In this document: positions 47,292-58,971 of the stretch, piece by piece
Position numbering within the stretch: position 1 is the first letter of the stretch
Layout of the letters: every line of letters begins with the position of its first letter
Assembly (NCBI GenBank): GCA_037892935.1
Contig: JAYXKI010000001.1
Location: 2,294,001-2,358,000, forward strand
From: Phlebopus portentosus
Taxonomy: Eukaryota; Basidiomycota; Agaricomycetes; Boletales; Boletinellaceae
Reading direction: 5' to 3'
Length of the DNA: 64,000 nucleotides
The notes under the pieces: generated by a model
The model's database searches: none
The model's input: only the letters and a program-made list of their open reading frames with translations
What the model was told of the DNA's origin: nothing
Translations under genes and position numbers: made by a program

Positions 47292-48401
47292 CTATGGGTA
47301 GCTATGGGTAGCAGTGGATAATTTGGACTGTTTTCCTGATGTAGAATCATCCGCCGAGGCTTTGCATTTGGCAGGGGGTGGCGGCGGCGGAGCAGGAAAG
47401 TCAGCGGCGAATGCATTAGGGGCTGAAGAACACTTTTGCATGTCCAGAAAGTGTGTGGGCTGGGCCTGGTGTGCAACTGGCGAAAATGTTGAGGGCAAGG
47501 CTAGAGTAGGCCGCTGGACATGCCATGGGGCCGGCGAAGTGATCAGGGCATTGGTAGGCATCAGCGAGGGGCTCAGTTTTGGCTGAGGAGGCCATACATT
47601 CGCCGGCGAGGCGTATAGACCATTGGCTGCTGGTGCTGCAGGCATCGGCGGCTTGTTTTTGGCATGGGCGTCGATGCCGAGGGTGTTCTGGATGTGACTG
47701 ATGGCTGGGGGACTTGTGCTGGCATAGTAGGCCTCGACTAGGGGTGCTGGGGACTCGGTATATGCTAAAACCTGTTGTACCTTGACAATTCGCTGAATTT
47801 CGTCTGTCACTGCTTCTACCGGCCAGGGAACGCCGGCGGCGTGTTCTGGGTCAGTCAGGCGAAGGGAGAAGTTGAGTTCCCTGTGATAGGCGGCGGGGAT
47901 TCCTTCCATAAACATTCGTTGTTCTTCAAACGTCGAAATTTCGCCATTTCGCAGTAAGTACCCAGAAACTCTGTGGAAGTCTTGCAGAAATCCGCCGTAG
48001 GACTCTAGGGTGAAGCTGGGGAGTGCCTGAGTCGATAAAATGAGGCGCCGGAGGTCTTGGAGGGTGTAAACCGGTTGGGAATGTGGGTACATCTTGAGTG
48101 CGGCGTCTCGGAAGGCAGAATAGTTATCGCCTGCCACTTCGGCGCAGTGCCTCCAGAGAGGTTGTTCTTTCGCCGGTGCATAGAAGCGAGCCCAGGCGAT
48201 GATATGGCAGTCTGAGAGGCCGGCGGTTCGTCCAAGGAGGTAGACAGTGTCGAAAAACCTAGGTATAGAGGTTGGGGAGCCAGAAACATCGATTTTGGGG
48301 ATAGATTTGTCGCCGGGGAGTGGCATAGTGAAGCCTGAGATGGTAGGAGAGGGTCCGGCGAATGGGAGATCATTAGGATCGATGAATTGAGGGAGTGTCA
48401 T
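47292..48401 (-). CDS. Gag-like protein of a second left-type element
   Basis: 369 codons from an ATG 96 nt after the PBS. It aligns with the Gag-like protein at 1-1415: PGDKS, PRFFDTVYLLGRTAGL, IAWAR, YTLQDLRRLIL, then a P/A-rich C-terminal half. The zinc knuckle present in the other copy is not visible here. The stop is followed at once by simple repeats, so pol is missing and the element is truncated. Particle assembly would be the family role; probably non-autonomous or dead. Confidence 0.75.
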   Translation of the reverse strand: MTLPQFIDPNDLPFAGPSPTISGFTMPLPGDKSIPKIDVSGSPTSIPRFFDTVYLLGRTAGLSDCHIIAWARFYAPAKEQPLWRHCAEVAGDNYSAFRDAALKMYPHSQPVYTLQDLRRLILSTQALPSFTLESYGGFLQDFHRVSGYLLRNGEISTFEEQRMFMEGIPAAYHRELNFSLRLTDPEHAAGVPWPVEAVTDEIQRIVKVQQVLAYTESPAPLVEAYYASTSPPAISHIQNTLGIDAHAKNKPPMPAAPAANGLYASPANVWPPQPKLSPSLMPTNALITSPAPWHVQRPTLALPSTFSPVAHQAQPTHFLDMQKCSSAPNAFAADFPAPPPPPPAKCKASADDSTSGKQSKLSTATHSYP

Positions 48402-48496
48402 GGCGCCGAAGGCCTTGGCAGTCCGCCGGAGTATTGAAAAGTTGAAAAACGGCGAAAATAAGGGTGGGAGGGAAGGGTCTTCAAAATCAAACAGCT

Positions 48497-48515
48497 CCCT
48501 CGCTGGTGGGCTCCA
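48497..48515 (-). promoter_or_regulatory. PBS of the 47-50 kb element
   Basis: Minus strand TGGAGCCCACCAGCGAGGG, one base longer than the E1 site, three bases from the LTR start at 48519. Confidence 0.7.
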
Positions 48516-48518
48516 AGA

Positions 48519-49742
48519 TGTGGTATTCTGGGTGGTCTCTCTATCTGAAGGCGCTACAGATGTCCGTCCTACTAAGGGAGCTGAATGTGTGAAGAAACCT
48601 CCAGAAACGAAGCCTCAAGCTATCAGACTCTAACCACTAACCACCTGGCAGGTGCCAAAGACCGTCAGAGACGTGGGGGAGTGGCCTAGTGATGCCGAGG
48701 TATGAAAGGAATGCTCTAGTAGGTCCGCCGGATCGAAGGGGAGGTCACAGGAGTCCGCCGGAGTAGTGCAATCTCAGTAGGGGGAAGCCAGGAACTGTAT
48801 ATGACGAATATGAGGCGTAACGTGCAGCGAGTAGGTGAAAAAGACGCCGAGGGGGAATACAATGGAAGGCCTGTGTCGCCGGAGGGCCGCCGAGGTCGAA
48901 TAGGGGGCTGCCGGGGACGAGGGAGCTTGTACAAATCCGCCGCGGTAGCGTAAACTGGATAAACAAAAGGGAGGGACCGTATATGATGAATATAAGGGGC
49001 AACGTGCGGCCAGCAGATGAAAAGGACGCCGAAGGGGAATAGGAAAGGAGGCCTGGGTCGCCGGAGGGCCGCCGAGGTCGAATAGGGGGCCGCCGGGGAC
49101 GAGGGAGCTCGTGCAAATCCACCGCGGTAGTGTAAACTGGATAAATGAAAGGTAGGGACCGTATACGATGAATATAAGGCGTAACGTGCGGCAAGTAGGT
49201 GAAAAAGACGCCGAGGGGGGGTACAGTGGAAGGCCTGTGTCGCCGGAGGGCCGCCGAGGTCGAATAGAGGGCCGCCGGGGATGAGGGAGCTCGTGCAAAT
49301 CCGCTGCAGTAGCGTAAACTGGGTAAATGAAAGGTAGGGACCGTATATGATGAATATAAGGGACAGTGTGCGGCGAGTAACTGGAAAAGACGCCGAGGGG
49401 GGATACAATGGAAGGCCTGTGTTGCTGGAGGGCCGCCAAGGTCGAATAGAGGCCGCCTGACAGGTACGATGTAGTGCGGCGGACGTTTGGGGGTAGGTTC
49501 CCAGTCCTAACTCACACACTAAATGTCAGAGGTGCCGAAGGAGAATAGAACGACGAGTCAGGGGTAGTATATAGTCAATGGGGGAGCTCAGTACATGAGG
49601 GGGAGCTCAGAGTGAGGGAATCTCGAACCCTGGCTCTTGGGTGCTGTATATGCTCTCTATCCCGTCTATGGTCGAGTCTACTGATGAATATACACTCTAT
49701 ATATACTCTACTGCTCTCGCCGATGAGTCCTACTGTCTGACA
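48519..49742 (-). repeat. LTR of the 47-50 kb element, containing a 182-bp tandem array
   Basis: It begins TGTGGTATTC next to the PBS; a possible end at CTGTCTGACA (49742) follows a CTCTATATATACT promoter-like run also seen in the left LTR. No real gene: the long proline-rich frames on minus all come from the tandem array. The outer boundary is uncertain. Confidence 0.5.
48775..49500. repeat. 182-bp tandem repeat, about four copies
   Basis: The landmark GCCGCCGAGGTCGAA ends at 48900, 49082 and 49264, and a variant GCCGCCAAGGTCGAA at 49446, giving an exact 182-bp period each time. Since 182 is not a multiple of three, each copy falls in a different frame, which explains the similar long frames in all three minus phases. 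Confidence 0.9.
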
Positions 49743-50690
49743 ACATCTCCTGAGTCACTGGGCTCGCCAAGGGCCGCCGCCGGAGCATCTAGGAGGCATA
49801 CAGCAGCACCAACGTGAGGGGGCTATCCAATAGTATGATATATCGTGTATCTGCAATAAAACGGGCGCCGGCGGAGTCTGGCTTGGCGGCGGCGGTCGGT
49901 GGCTTGGCACGCCGCTGTACCACATGCCTGACTGCCATATATGGTCTAGAGTCGCCCGCCGCTTGGGGGGAAGTCGGGAAACATCGGGGCCGATGTTCGG
50001 AGGCTCATATCGCATATATGAGATAGAGGGCGCATCAGTCAGGGTCTCTGGGCCGCCCAAGGCCGCCGCCGCACTCAATATAGAGTGTAGGCGATCCATG
50101 GTAACTAAGGAGGGCGCCGGAGCGGCGGATCTGCAAGTCGCCGCTCGATCGGCGGCAGATTCGTAAAACTGCGGCCTTTAGTGGCATATGAGCAGGGATG
50201 ATACTAGATAAATCCATAGGCCTTGGGGGACTGCCTGGTAAGTTGTGGGAGGCCTCGGCGAGGGCACCTGAGGATGCCTGAGTGGCCGCCGGACCAATCT
50301 GAGGCTTGGGGGGCCGCTGCAGGGGTGTCCAAATCCGCCTCGAGCCTGTACGTATGAGGAATCATAATAACGAAGGCCTATAATGATTGAGGGACATCTC
50401 CTATGGTGTCTGGTGCTGGGTAGGAGCCTTCGGCGGATGTGTGTGGGTGCCGGGGAGCCAGCGGCGGACTCATCTGGGCTCTTGGAGGGCGCCGCAGGGG
50501 AAAGCATAGGCTAGAATCTATAGATATGTGCTCGTATGGCCTCTAGAGTGTGGTATGAGTATGCCCTGGTCCTCTGAGGTGTAGGCGGCGAAGGGATATG
50601 GTATCTGAAGTAGGGGAGAGCCATAGTATGAGTGTCCTGGCACAGGACTGGCCAGGGCACTACAGCGCCTCTCTGTCTTCTGGAATGAAG
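49743..50690. other. GC-rich, CGG/CCG-studded region without supported genes
   Basis: About 950 bp similar in composition to the preceding LTR (GCCGCCGG-type patches). It may be a further LTR or leader of the same family, but I cannot place ends. The short frames have no motifs. Confidence 0.4.
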
Positions 50691-50855
50691 GCCGTGATGA
50701 TGGCCCATATCACTTCATGACCTCACAGGCATTCCCTGATATAGTGGCCCACCTGACCACACTTGTAACAAGCGTGCGTACGACACACCTGGTTCATCAT
50801 TATGTCCATCAGCTGACCCAGACCTTCATACGTCACTCTAGTCGCATCACGATGA
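50691..50855 (-). pseudogene. E3-family gag fragment
   Basis: This matches the knuckle region of E3 gag (33895-34085) with many transitions, and is cut by an E3-type LTR at 50856. It is a remnant of one E3 copy into which another inserted. Confidence 0.75.
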
Positions 50856-51315
50856 TGTTAGGTGGACAGCTCAAGGACTGAGTCAAGGCTGGCCAACACA
50901 GCAACAAACAAGCGTGAATGAGATAATCCCAAACACGTCGCTCAGGTCAAGAAAGCTAAGACGAGGCTTAAGTCCAGACCGTCGAATGCTATGTCGTAGT
51001 GAAGGTAAGTAGAATTCAGCAAACTAATAAATACAAGAGTAGATACCTATGTCGCAGTGAAGGTAAGTAGAATAGAAAGACAAGGAACAAAAGAGTCAAA
51101 CTATCTACTTATATAGACTTTGAGCATGGGAAAGGTCTACTCTAATGGGAAGTCACATGACAAGGAATGGGATGATTAGTGAGCATGATAGAACATTGTA
51201 AAATGTTCCGGCAAATGGATGAATAAGCACATAAGAAAAAGAAAAGAAAAGGAAAAAGAATATTAAAATAAATGATGACATAAGAAAAGAAAAGGAAAAT
51301 GTTCGAGTCCTTACA
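50856..51315 (-). repeat. Decayed E3 LTR
   Basis: TGTTAGGTGG to GTCCTTACA, 460 bp like the intact LTRs, but with C-to-T and G-to-A differences (for example the ACGTC element near its end reads ACATA). Confidence 0.88.
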
Positions 51316-53740
51316 TCACCCCCCCTTCAAGGTTGGGCGTCCCGACCAACCACATAAGCCTTCCGAGGACGTGAACTTGTACAGTGCTTGCAGGCTTTGT
51401 CGAGGTATTGTTAACTTCCTCGGAGCTCCAGGATGTTTGCGATAGAATTCTTGAATTGATTCCTGTGCATTATCCTTGATGTCAGATTCTGGCTGCCAAG
51501 TCGCTTCCTCATATCCAACCCACTTGACCAGGAATTGGAGCTTGCCTCAATGCAGACGCGAGTCGAGTATTTCTTCAACCTCGTACTCTTCCTGCTCATC
51601 AATGATCACTAGTGGTGGTGGAGGTGGCTTCTTCTGAGATTCGAAGGACAGTTGGACTGCTGGTTTGAGCAAGATCTCATTGAAAACTGGATGGACCTTC
51701 TTCTAGGTCTTCGGTAGTTTGAGTCTGTATGCGCTTGCGCCAACCTTTTCCACTACCTCAAAGGGACCGAACCATTTATCATCCATCTTCTTCGTCAGTT
51801 GGATTGTCTTGATATTTCATCCATCTAAGAAGACTTTCTGCCCTGCCTCATAGGTAATGGACTTCCCAGCATGACAGTCATAGAAACACTTCATGTCTTC
51901 ATTCACTTGGGTTAGGTTACCTTGGGCGAGTTCATGCACCTCCTTGACATGCTTGGCAAATTCTTCTGCTGACAGGTTTGACGATGCCGTTCCAACCCCC
52001 ATGAAGTCTAAGGGGTGCATTCCCATGTTAACAAAGAAGGGAGATAGCTTCATCGCTGAATGTTTGCAGTTGTTGTATGTGAATTCTGCAAGAGCCAGCC
52101 AGTCCGCCCAGTCTGACTGCCGATGGTTGATATATAGCTGAAGGTATTGTTCTAGTTCCTGATTAACCCACTCTGTCTGTCCATCAGTTTGTGGGTGATA
52201 CGCTATCGACGGGTTGCCTTCAATGTGGAGGAGCTTATACAACTCCTTCATCATTTTCGCGTTGAATTGCACCCCTCGGTCATAAATGATCTTCTGTGGT
52301 AGTCTGTGTAATCGGAAGATGTGGTCTCTGTAGATCCTAGCCATGCCTTCAGCTGTTAACTTTGTCGTTGTTGGAATTGCATGGATTTGTTTGCTAAAGC
52401 GATTGACTACTACGCAAATCACATTGAACCCATTTGATTCTGGCAACTCTCTGATTAGGTCGACCATGACAATCTGCCATGGCGCCTCTGGCACCTCATT
52501 AGGGTGCAAAACCTTTGCTCTCATTGTCCTTAGAGCCTTTGTCCACTGACAATGATCACACCCCTGCACATACACCCGCACATCTGCACTCATCCTCGGC
52601 TACCAGTACCTGTGTGCTATCAGCTGGATTGTCTTTGTCGCTCCTGGATGTCCTGCCAGGGTCGAGTCATGGTGTTCCTTCATGATGTTCTCTCTGATGC
52701 TCGCTGGTACGTATAGCTGACGGCCCTTTCTCCACATGTCCCCTCTCTTCTCAATGTCCTTCAGCCTCACTCCTTCATCCTCTTGTCTCTGCACTTCTAT
52801 GACCTTTTCAACGAGTACCTCTCTTGACGTCTGAACCGTTCCTCTAACCAGCCATTCCTTTTTGATGAAAGTCACATTCTCGTTATCGTGCTCACCCTTG
52901 TCATAATCAGCCCAGCATGACAACAGATCGGCTTTTCCCAATGTCTTTCCAGGTTTATGGACTAGCATGAAATTGAACTCAGCTAAATCGAGTCACCAAT
53001 GAGCTTGTTGACAATTTAGCTTCTGTGACGATCGGAAGTATGTTAGATTTGCATGGTCTGTCCATACCTCAAAAGGTTGGTTAGCTCCCTGGAGATATTG
53101 TCACCATTCCTTTAGGGCTTGAACGATGGCGAGCATTTCCTTGTTGTAAATCTCATAATTTTGCTCTGCCTCTAGGAATGTTGACGACCAATAAGTGATC
53201 ACCTTCCATTTGCCATCTTGTTTCTGGAGAAGGACTCCACCAGTCACAAAGTCCGACGCATCTGCTTCTACATGGAAAGGGTCCTCGTTGTTGGGTATTG
53301 CTAACACAGGAGGACTACTCAAACAACGCTTCAATTCCTTGAACACTGCCTGCTCATCTTCACCCCACTTCCATTCCACCTTACCTGTCAGTGTAGTCAA
53401 GGGTTTGATGACCAAACTGTAATCCTTAACAAAATGTTGCAACCAATTTCCTAGTCCCAGGAATTGTTGCAGTTTGTGGACGTTCCTTGGAACTGGCCAG
53501 TCCTGTACTGCTACCGTCTTCTTGGGATCTATTCAAACTTCGCCATTGCCAATGATGTGCCCAAGGTACTTGACTGTGTCGACTTTGAACTCGCACTTCT
53601 GCGGCTTTAGGAAAAGTCCGTTTTGGTGAAGGATCTCAAAGACTCATTTGGTGCACCTGCGATGTTCCTCTAGATCATTTGAGAAGATGAGAATGTCATT
53701 GAGGTAAATGATGATAATACCCTCATGAATTAGCTCCCGA
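51316..53740 (-). pseudogene. Decayed and truncated E3 pol
   Basis: This matches 29898-32330 of E3 in order (chromodomain, integrase, RNase H, part of RT). Many codons are altered by C-to-T or G-to-A changes, creating several stops, for example a TAG near 51703-51705 where E3 has a tryptophan codon. Integrase signatures are still readable (AYHPQTDGQTEWVNQE). It is cut at the RT palm by an E2-type LTR at 53741. Confidence 0.9.
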
Positions 53741-54538
53741 TGTTAGGACCAGCGTTTTTGGACGAGGTGGTCAGTCCGAGCGTACCGGAACAAGTCCCTG
53801 CTTCCTCCTTCTGACAATGTATAATTGGAGAGTAGAGTAGCGAAGGTTAGATGTACTACTTAAGAAGCGAGCTATAGGCTCAAGCTTAACTTAGTAGTAG
53901 AGCAGAGGTTCAATCAAAGGGGTACAGTTATGATTGAAGGTACAAAATAATTTTGCTGAGGGACAACACCCCACTCAGCTGGCGCCTTAAATAAAGTTTC
54001 TACTAAATACTACCGACTACCAAATACTACTGACCATGCCTCGCCATTGGTTAGGACAACATGTTTCAGCTGGTTTCACCACTACTCTCATGAGTCGGTG
54101 GTACCACTGACAACTCTGGTGGTGCTACCAAAACTCCTGGTAGCACCACCAACTACTTCCTTCCCTATTAGGCAGGCCCCTATTCTTCCTTCGTTCCGAA
54201 GAAGCTTTCCCCAGGCTTCTATCAATCTCTGTTCCTATCACATGTTAATCCTTAATGCCAATCCTCCCATGAGAGACTTCTTCCATGTGCCGCGATCTCG
54301 CTTCGCTGGCGCTCCGTTACTCCGGCTGAGCTTCTGCCATTAGTCTTCCATCATAGGGCTGACCGTTATCTCAGGATTCAGGATCGGCAACCCCTGCCGA
54401 TCTTTGGAGATTAACCTTGGCGGCTGTGTAAATTTAGCAGATACCCTTCTGTGCCTTGCCACTATATTGATGTCGGAGAATTGTAGTCCGGTACCCAACG
54501 TTAACCTGTATCTTCTTCCCAGGTGATTCGTCTCGCGC
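53741..54538 (-). repeat. Truncated E2-family LTR with the end of the LTR protein
   Basis: It begins TGTTAGGACC and matches 27333-28128. The last ~66 codons of the LTR-encoded protein are recognisable on minus (54340-54538: NHLGRRYRLTLGTGLQF, NPEITVSPMMED). It is interrupted by an E1 LTR. Older than the E2 LTRs, with several transitions. Confidence 0.85.
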
Positions 54539-56167
54539 TGAAACTCCTGTGGACGTTCTGATGCCAGACAGGGAGTGTATAGTTCGAGGGGCTGCCCTAG
54601 AATACCTTCAAGCGGTCTGCAGAGAGCTACACCCGCGCTAAGGGCACGAAGGAATGGAGGGAAATAGGGATAAACAATGGAAGGGCTTGGTGAGAACCGG
54701 GGATATGAGGGAAGCGCTCGAGGAGGAATTCCGAGGGTAGGCTTCTCCCGAGATCGATGGTGGCGGTGCAAAGGCAAAATCGACTCTCCGGCTCAGCTGC
54801 GAGCTCTGGACTAAAGCCGACTAACCCAAGGCACAAGAACTAAACTAACTAGGCTACGCTAGTCGAACCACCAACCCGAACGTGACTAATCGACTGTGCT
54901 AACACACTGGTAAGCGACTGCAGCCAATCTCACTCGTAGTCTAAAGTGTCGGAACGCGGCGTAACGATTCGAAACGCGATTCGATGGACAAAGGACAATT
55001 GCTGAGTGTGTCAAAATGTGATGCGAGGGATGGAGGTGCGAAACGATGACGGAAGGGGACTGAGAGAATCGAAGGATACGTGTGGGACGATGAAACCGAA
55101 CGTTTCCAATCTAAACGATGCGGAATAGCACCGGGCTGGTCTTGAGGAAGCGGAGAGTGGAAAGTCAAGAGGAAAGGGGTGATATGGTGTCCTTTCCCGA
55201 CGACACTGGAGAGGGGAAGGTGTTGCGAGACCGAATGCGAGTGGCACGCAGAGTAACTGGGTTACGAGCGAAACCGGGCGAAACGGATCGAAACACGTGA
55301 GGGGGTCTTGTTTCGGGTGAGAGAAGATAGAGAAGCCTTTATACGATGACGGCGAACTATACGAACACACGAACGGCTCTACTGCGAAGAGAGATCACCG
55401 ATCAACTGTACAGAACACGAAATGTTGTATATTAGACTATAGAGACGAGAGAGTCCACTACGAACAAGTAGACTAGAGGTCGAGAGGCTTTGAGACGATG
55501 TGAGAACTGCAAGCTAAGCTCCCCACTCAGCTCCGACTAAGCTGTCCCTCTACTACGAGAGTCGTGCTATATTTATACTAAACGTCCAAGACTGAGCCTC
55601 CCAGCGGTCAGAGAACCTACGTCATAAAGAAAAGGGAACGCATATCGCTATCTACAAAGGAGAGGAGCGCATAGGAATGGTTTAAGGGACACATAGGTCA
55701 AAAGAAACAATACTAAGCATGTCTGGAACGAGAGCATAATGGATTAAAGGGGATGCATATAGAAAGGTCAGAAAATGTGCGGAACCTTTGGAACCGGGTC
55801 TCTTTGAGCGGAACGAAGCAGAACTCGGGGAAACGACTCGGAAGGGCTCTGGCTAGCCTGACAAAGTAAGTCTGCGATGTTTAACAAAGGAGAGGGACTG
55901 AGGACGAGGTTGCAGGGTCAAATCTCTTTGTCTGGAATGCGGATCCGAGGTCCGGAGACTTGTGATCGACGCATGCAAACTCGATGCCGTGATTCTCCCG
56001 TCTTGATGGCCGATCAAAGAACGGTGCACGTGCCATCTGGACTATGGCGTTCTTGCTAAGTTCACTCGTTCGAGCGAAACCAGTCGAAACCGAGCGAAAC
56101 CAGTCGGAACACCGCGGAACTGGTCGTAACGACTCCGTACGTTCCCAAGCTTCAGACTTACTCTTCA
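54539..56167 (-). repeat. E1 solo LTR (copy D)
   Basis: TGAAACTCC to ACTCTTCA, about 1629 bp, with scattered transitions relative to the E1 LTRs. The flanks do not match (GCGC to the left, GCGT to the right; the left lies in an E2-type LTR and the right in an E4 ORF), so it was joined by recombination or deletion rather than standing as a simple solo insertion. Confidence 0.88.
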
Positions 56168-56752
56168 GCGTCCCCACTAGGATCTGTTGAAACCAAGCTT
56201 TGTCCAAAGGCAATGAGTATTCCGGTGGCAATGCAAAGGAACCAAGTGCAAATCGTCGTGTAATCCATTTTAATCTCCAGTAGTCTCCTTTAATCAAGTA
56301 AGTAAGGGCTTGATGTAAACAATTCCTGTGTTGGAATGTCCCGTAAATTGCGTAGCGGTACTTGGTAATGCACTTCCCAAACTCTTCGTCAGTTACTGGG
56401 GTGCCGCTATAAATTGGATGTGCAGAAATTAGGTGTCCTGTTTCCAAAAGGAATTGTTGCACTTCAGTTACAACTTTAAGTATTTCTTGGGCCACTGCGA
56501 TGTACTGGTCAAAATACTGAAAGAATGCTAAGTCGATGATATCAAGAATCTTACTACTTTTGTTCCTAGTAGTATTGATAGATACTTCTTGTTCCGTGTG
56601 TAAGGTGGTTAATTCGTCGATAACTACGATGTGGAAGTTTAAACTTTCTTTAAACTGCTCACGTTGTTCTTGTAAATCCAGTTTGTTAGTTAGGTTGACC
56701 CCCTGAAGAACCAGAGCTACTAACCAATAGTAGATCAGATTGGCTAGAGGTG
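56168..56752 (-). CDS. E4 ORF1-like partial protein
   Basis: The frame is open from after a TGA near 56755 down to the E1 LTR at 56167, about 190 codons. It aligns with E2 ORF1: REQFKESLNFHIVVIDEL, GTPVTDEEFGKCITKYRYA, CLHQALTYLIKGDYWRLKW. As in E2 there is no ATG at the start, and a splice-acceptor-like GGTTCTTCAG lies near 56701-56710, before GVNLTNKL. The C-terminal part is lost. Function unknown; its conservation between two families is the main reason to call it coding. Confidence 0.65.
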
Positions 56753-56779
56753 CGTATCAGGTTTGGAGTTCAATTCAAA

Positions 56780-58238
56780 TGTTAGAATCAGAGTAAGAAG
56801 AGTAATATATGGCTTACTACTGAAGCAAGTGTCTCACACTGCTGATTGATAAGCATTGTCAGAGAATCAGGCAAGGACAAGTATCAGACTAGTGTTTGTA
56901 TGAGAGAAAGCTCCAACTCGCTTGAGGGGCATTTGGAGAGATGAATTGAACTGCTACTCAGGATGACTCGTTTGGCCTCCTTTTATACTCTACAGGTGTG
57001 GCTATGCTAGGCTACTACTATAACTATCTACCTCAGTCTTTCTACTGACCATGTATACCTTCCAGCGCCTTCTACAAGGTGCTCCACTTGCTCCACCTTT
57101 TCCTTGTCAATTTCGTACATTCCTTGTCAATTCCAATTGTACTGTATGTTCTAGTTCGTTCTACTAGTTTCTTGCTGTGTACTTCAATGTCTGAGCTCTA
57201 CTGTTATGGTCTAATGACTCTAGCACTTTCTGGTGCATACTTACTATCCTCAGCTACTCTGCTGGCGTCTGTACTGGTTCTGAGCTCCACTGGTTTATTC
57301 TCTACTGTTCTATGGCCTTCTTTCCTTAGAGTTAGGACTTATATTCTTCTTCCAACTCGGATGGCTGACTGATGCTGCTACTTTGCCTGAGCTAGTTGTA
57401 AAAGCTTTCCTCTCGTCTACTACTCCTATAGATGCGTACGCATCGCTTCTCTTCTTATCACCTTCCTGATTAGATTAACTTTCCTTATCAGTGATCGTCG
57501 ATCTCCATGGCTTCTGAGGTTCGGTGCCTGTGGGGTACTACATCTTCTTCTGAAAGTCCTGGGGTTTTTCCCACCGGCGTTCTATCATCTACCGGGAAGC
57601 TTCTCTTGTGGAGATATGTTGTCATTCTTGTGAATCCTTCTTCCGGTGGCATTGGAATCTTAATTGGACCAATCACAAACTTGATCCTGTGTTCCATTGA
57701 TATCTCTGTGACTCGTTCGTCCATTACTGATACTCCTTCTGTATCAATGAGTCTAATGAATTCCTTAACTCTAGTTATTGTATTTTCTGCTATACGTCGT
57801 ACTATTTCATTAGCTCCCCTTCTGTATGGTATGTCAATATTAATATGAATAAATTGACATTCTTCTTTATGCTTCCGCTTTGGGAATTTAATCTGTACTC
57901 CTGCATTCATTAGATAGTCTCATTCGTCATGTGAGAATACTGCTACCATATGTTCAAATGTCACATAATTCATATTAGGCTGTTGTATGCCCTCTTAAGT
58001 AACGTATCCTGGAAATACTCTATGCGTCCCTCGTATGTCGAAGTTCATTGCTAATACCTCTGTCATCAAGAGTGATGAGATTATTGTACAATAAATGTCC
58101 CATCCTATCTGCTGTGCTTGTTTGCATTTCTCGCAGTCGTCTTTGACTTCTGGCCATTGACTGGCTCGTCCTTGGTTAACTATTCTCTTTAATATAGTTT
58201 CCAGCGTTCTCACTTGTCGTGTGAACATTTTGATTACA
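56780..58238 (-). repeat. E4 LTR (5' in minus orientation), E2-related
   Basis: 1459 bp from TGTTAGAATC to TTTTGATTACA. It follows the E2 plan: the element-proximal end is TGTTAG, the outer end is TTACA, and most of the outer part holds an LTR-encoded ORF. Sequence identity to the E2 LTR is not obvious at DNA level. The outer end abuts a Tc1/mariner relic. Confidence 0.72.
57488..58228 (-). pseudogene. LTR-encoded protein homologue of E4, broken by two stops
   Basis: Starting at an ATG ~10 nt inside the LTR, one frame runs from 58228 to 57488 with two in-frame stops (TAA near 57993, TGA near 57926). Features alignable to the E2 LTR protein: CEKC against CTNC; HMVAVFSHDE against HEVSVWLGDR, where the TGA falls at the position of Arg in GDRD; NIDIPYRRG against EVDWPIYYS; GVSVMDERV against GVITVDEW. 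About 247 codons against 327. The TGA at the Arg position suggests a CGA-to-TGA change. Function unknown. Confidence 0.72.
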
Positions 58239-58812
58239 TGCTGTCACGTGCACGCTATACTGCTGACTAAAGCAATTTCTAACAATTCTTCACGTAGCTT
58301 CTGAGTGACATAAACCAACCCTGGATTTCCACCTGCATGCACATGTGTCTCGTCTGACCAAATAACATGATCCTTCCAGCCAGGGGACACTGCATTCAAC
58401 CTCAGCAGGTTATGAGCAAGCTCTCAATGTATGATTTTGTGCTATAGTTTCAGTGTTAGCTTATGATGTGCTCTGCACCAGTAGTAATGCTGCTCTTGGA
58501 GAATTCTTCAGACAGTTGAATGTGATACTGATGGGTCACAGTTGATTCCAAGGTCTCGTAGAGGTGCTCTTTGATTTTGAACTGCTGTCTAGATCAGCTA
58601 GTTGTGTTGTGTTGTGTTAAGTTTCTTCTTTCATCCCCAATAGGGTGAGTAGTATACAGAGCCAGTTTTTTTAAAGGTTTTGATTGCTTTTTGGGCTGCC
58701 TTTCAGGAGCAATAGAAGAGGTCTGTAGCCTCCTGGATAGACAGTCCTGCATGGTAAGCACTAACAATTTGATTTTTTATAGGAGAGCTAAGTTTGTGGA
58801 GCATTGATGAAC
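58239..58812 (-). pseudogene. Tc1/mariner-like transposase relic
   Basis: Minus strand shows an N-terminal HTH-like start MLHKLSSPIKNQIVSAYHAG (near 58805), LGINCDPSVSHSTV and RAHHKLTL in the middle, and the catalytic-core motif HVIWSDETHVH near 58350, with stops and frameshifts between. Tc1/mariner transposases cut and paste at TA. The E4 LTR truncates it at 58238. Too decayed to be active. Confidence 0.72.
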
Positions 58813-58971
58813 TGTATGACACAATACGTGCATGACACAAAGGTTATAACATGTATTGATCATTATATAATAAATGCATGTGACTGCCTACATTTTGATA
58901 CCCACCTGTAGAGGCAACAATAGGTATTTACATGACAGATATAATAGTGAATAATATAAATAATATTAATA
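58813..58971. other. AT-rich flank between Tc1 relic and MITE, no gene
   Basis: AT-rich sequence with ATAATAAATG-type repeats. It may contain the degraded terminus of the Tc1 relic; not resolved. Confidence 0.35.

Noticed and set aside
48716..49519. Long proline-rich minus-strand ORFs (267, 221 and 149 codons)
   Set aside because: They are read-throughs of the 182-bp tandem array in all three frames and lie inside an LTR; no selection on one frame is evident.
54535..56171. GCGC/GCGT as a target duplication of the E1 solo LTR
   Set aside because: One mismatch in four bases, and the two flanks belong to different elements, so it cannot be a simple insertion.
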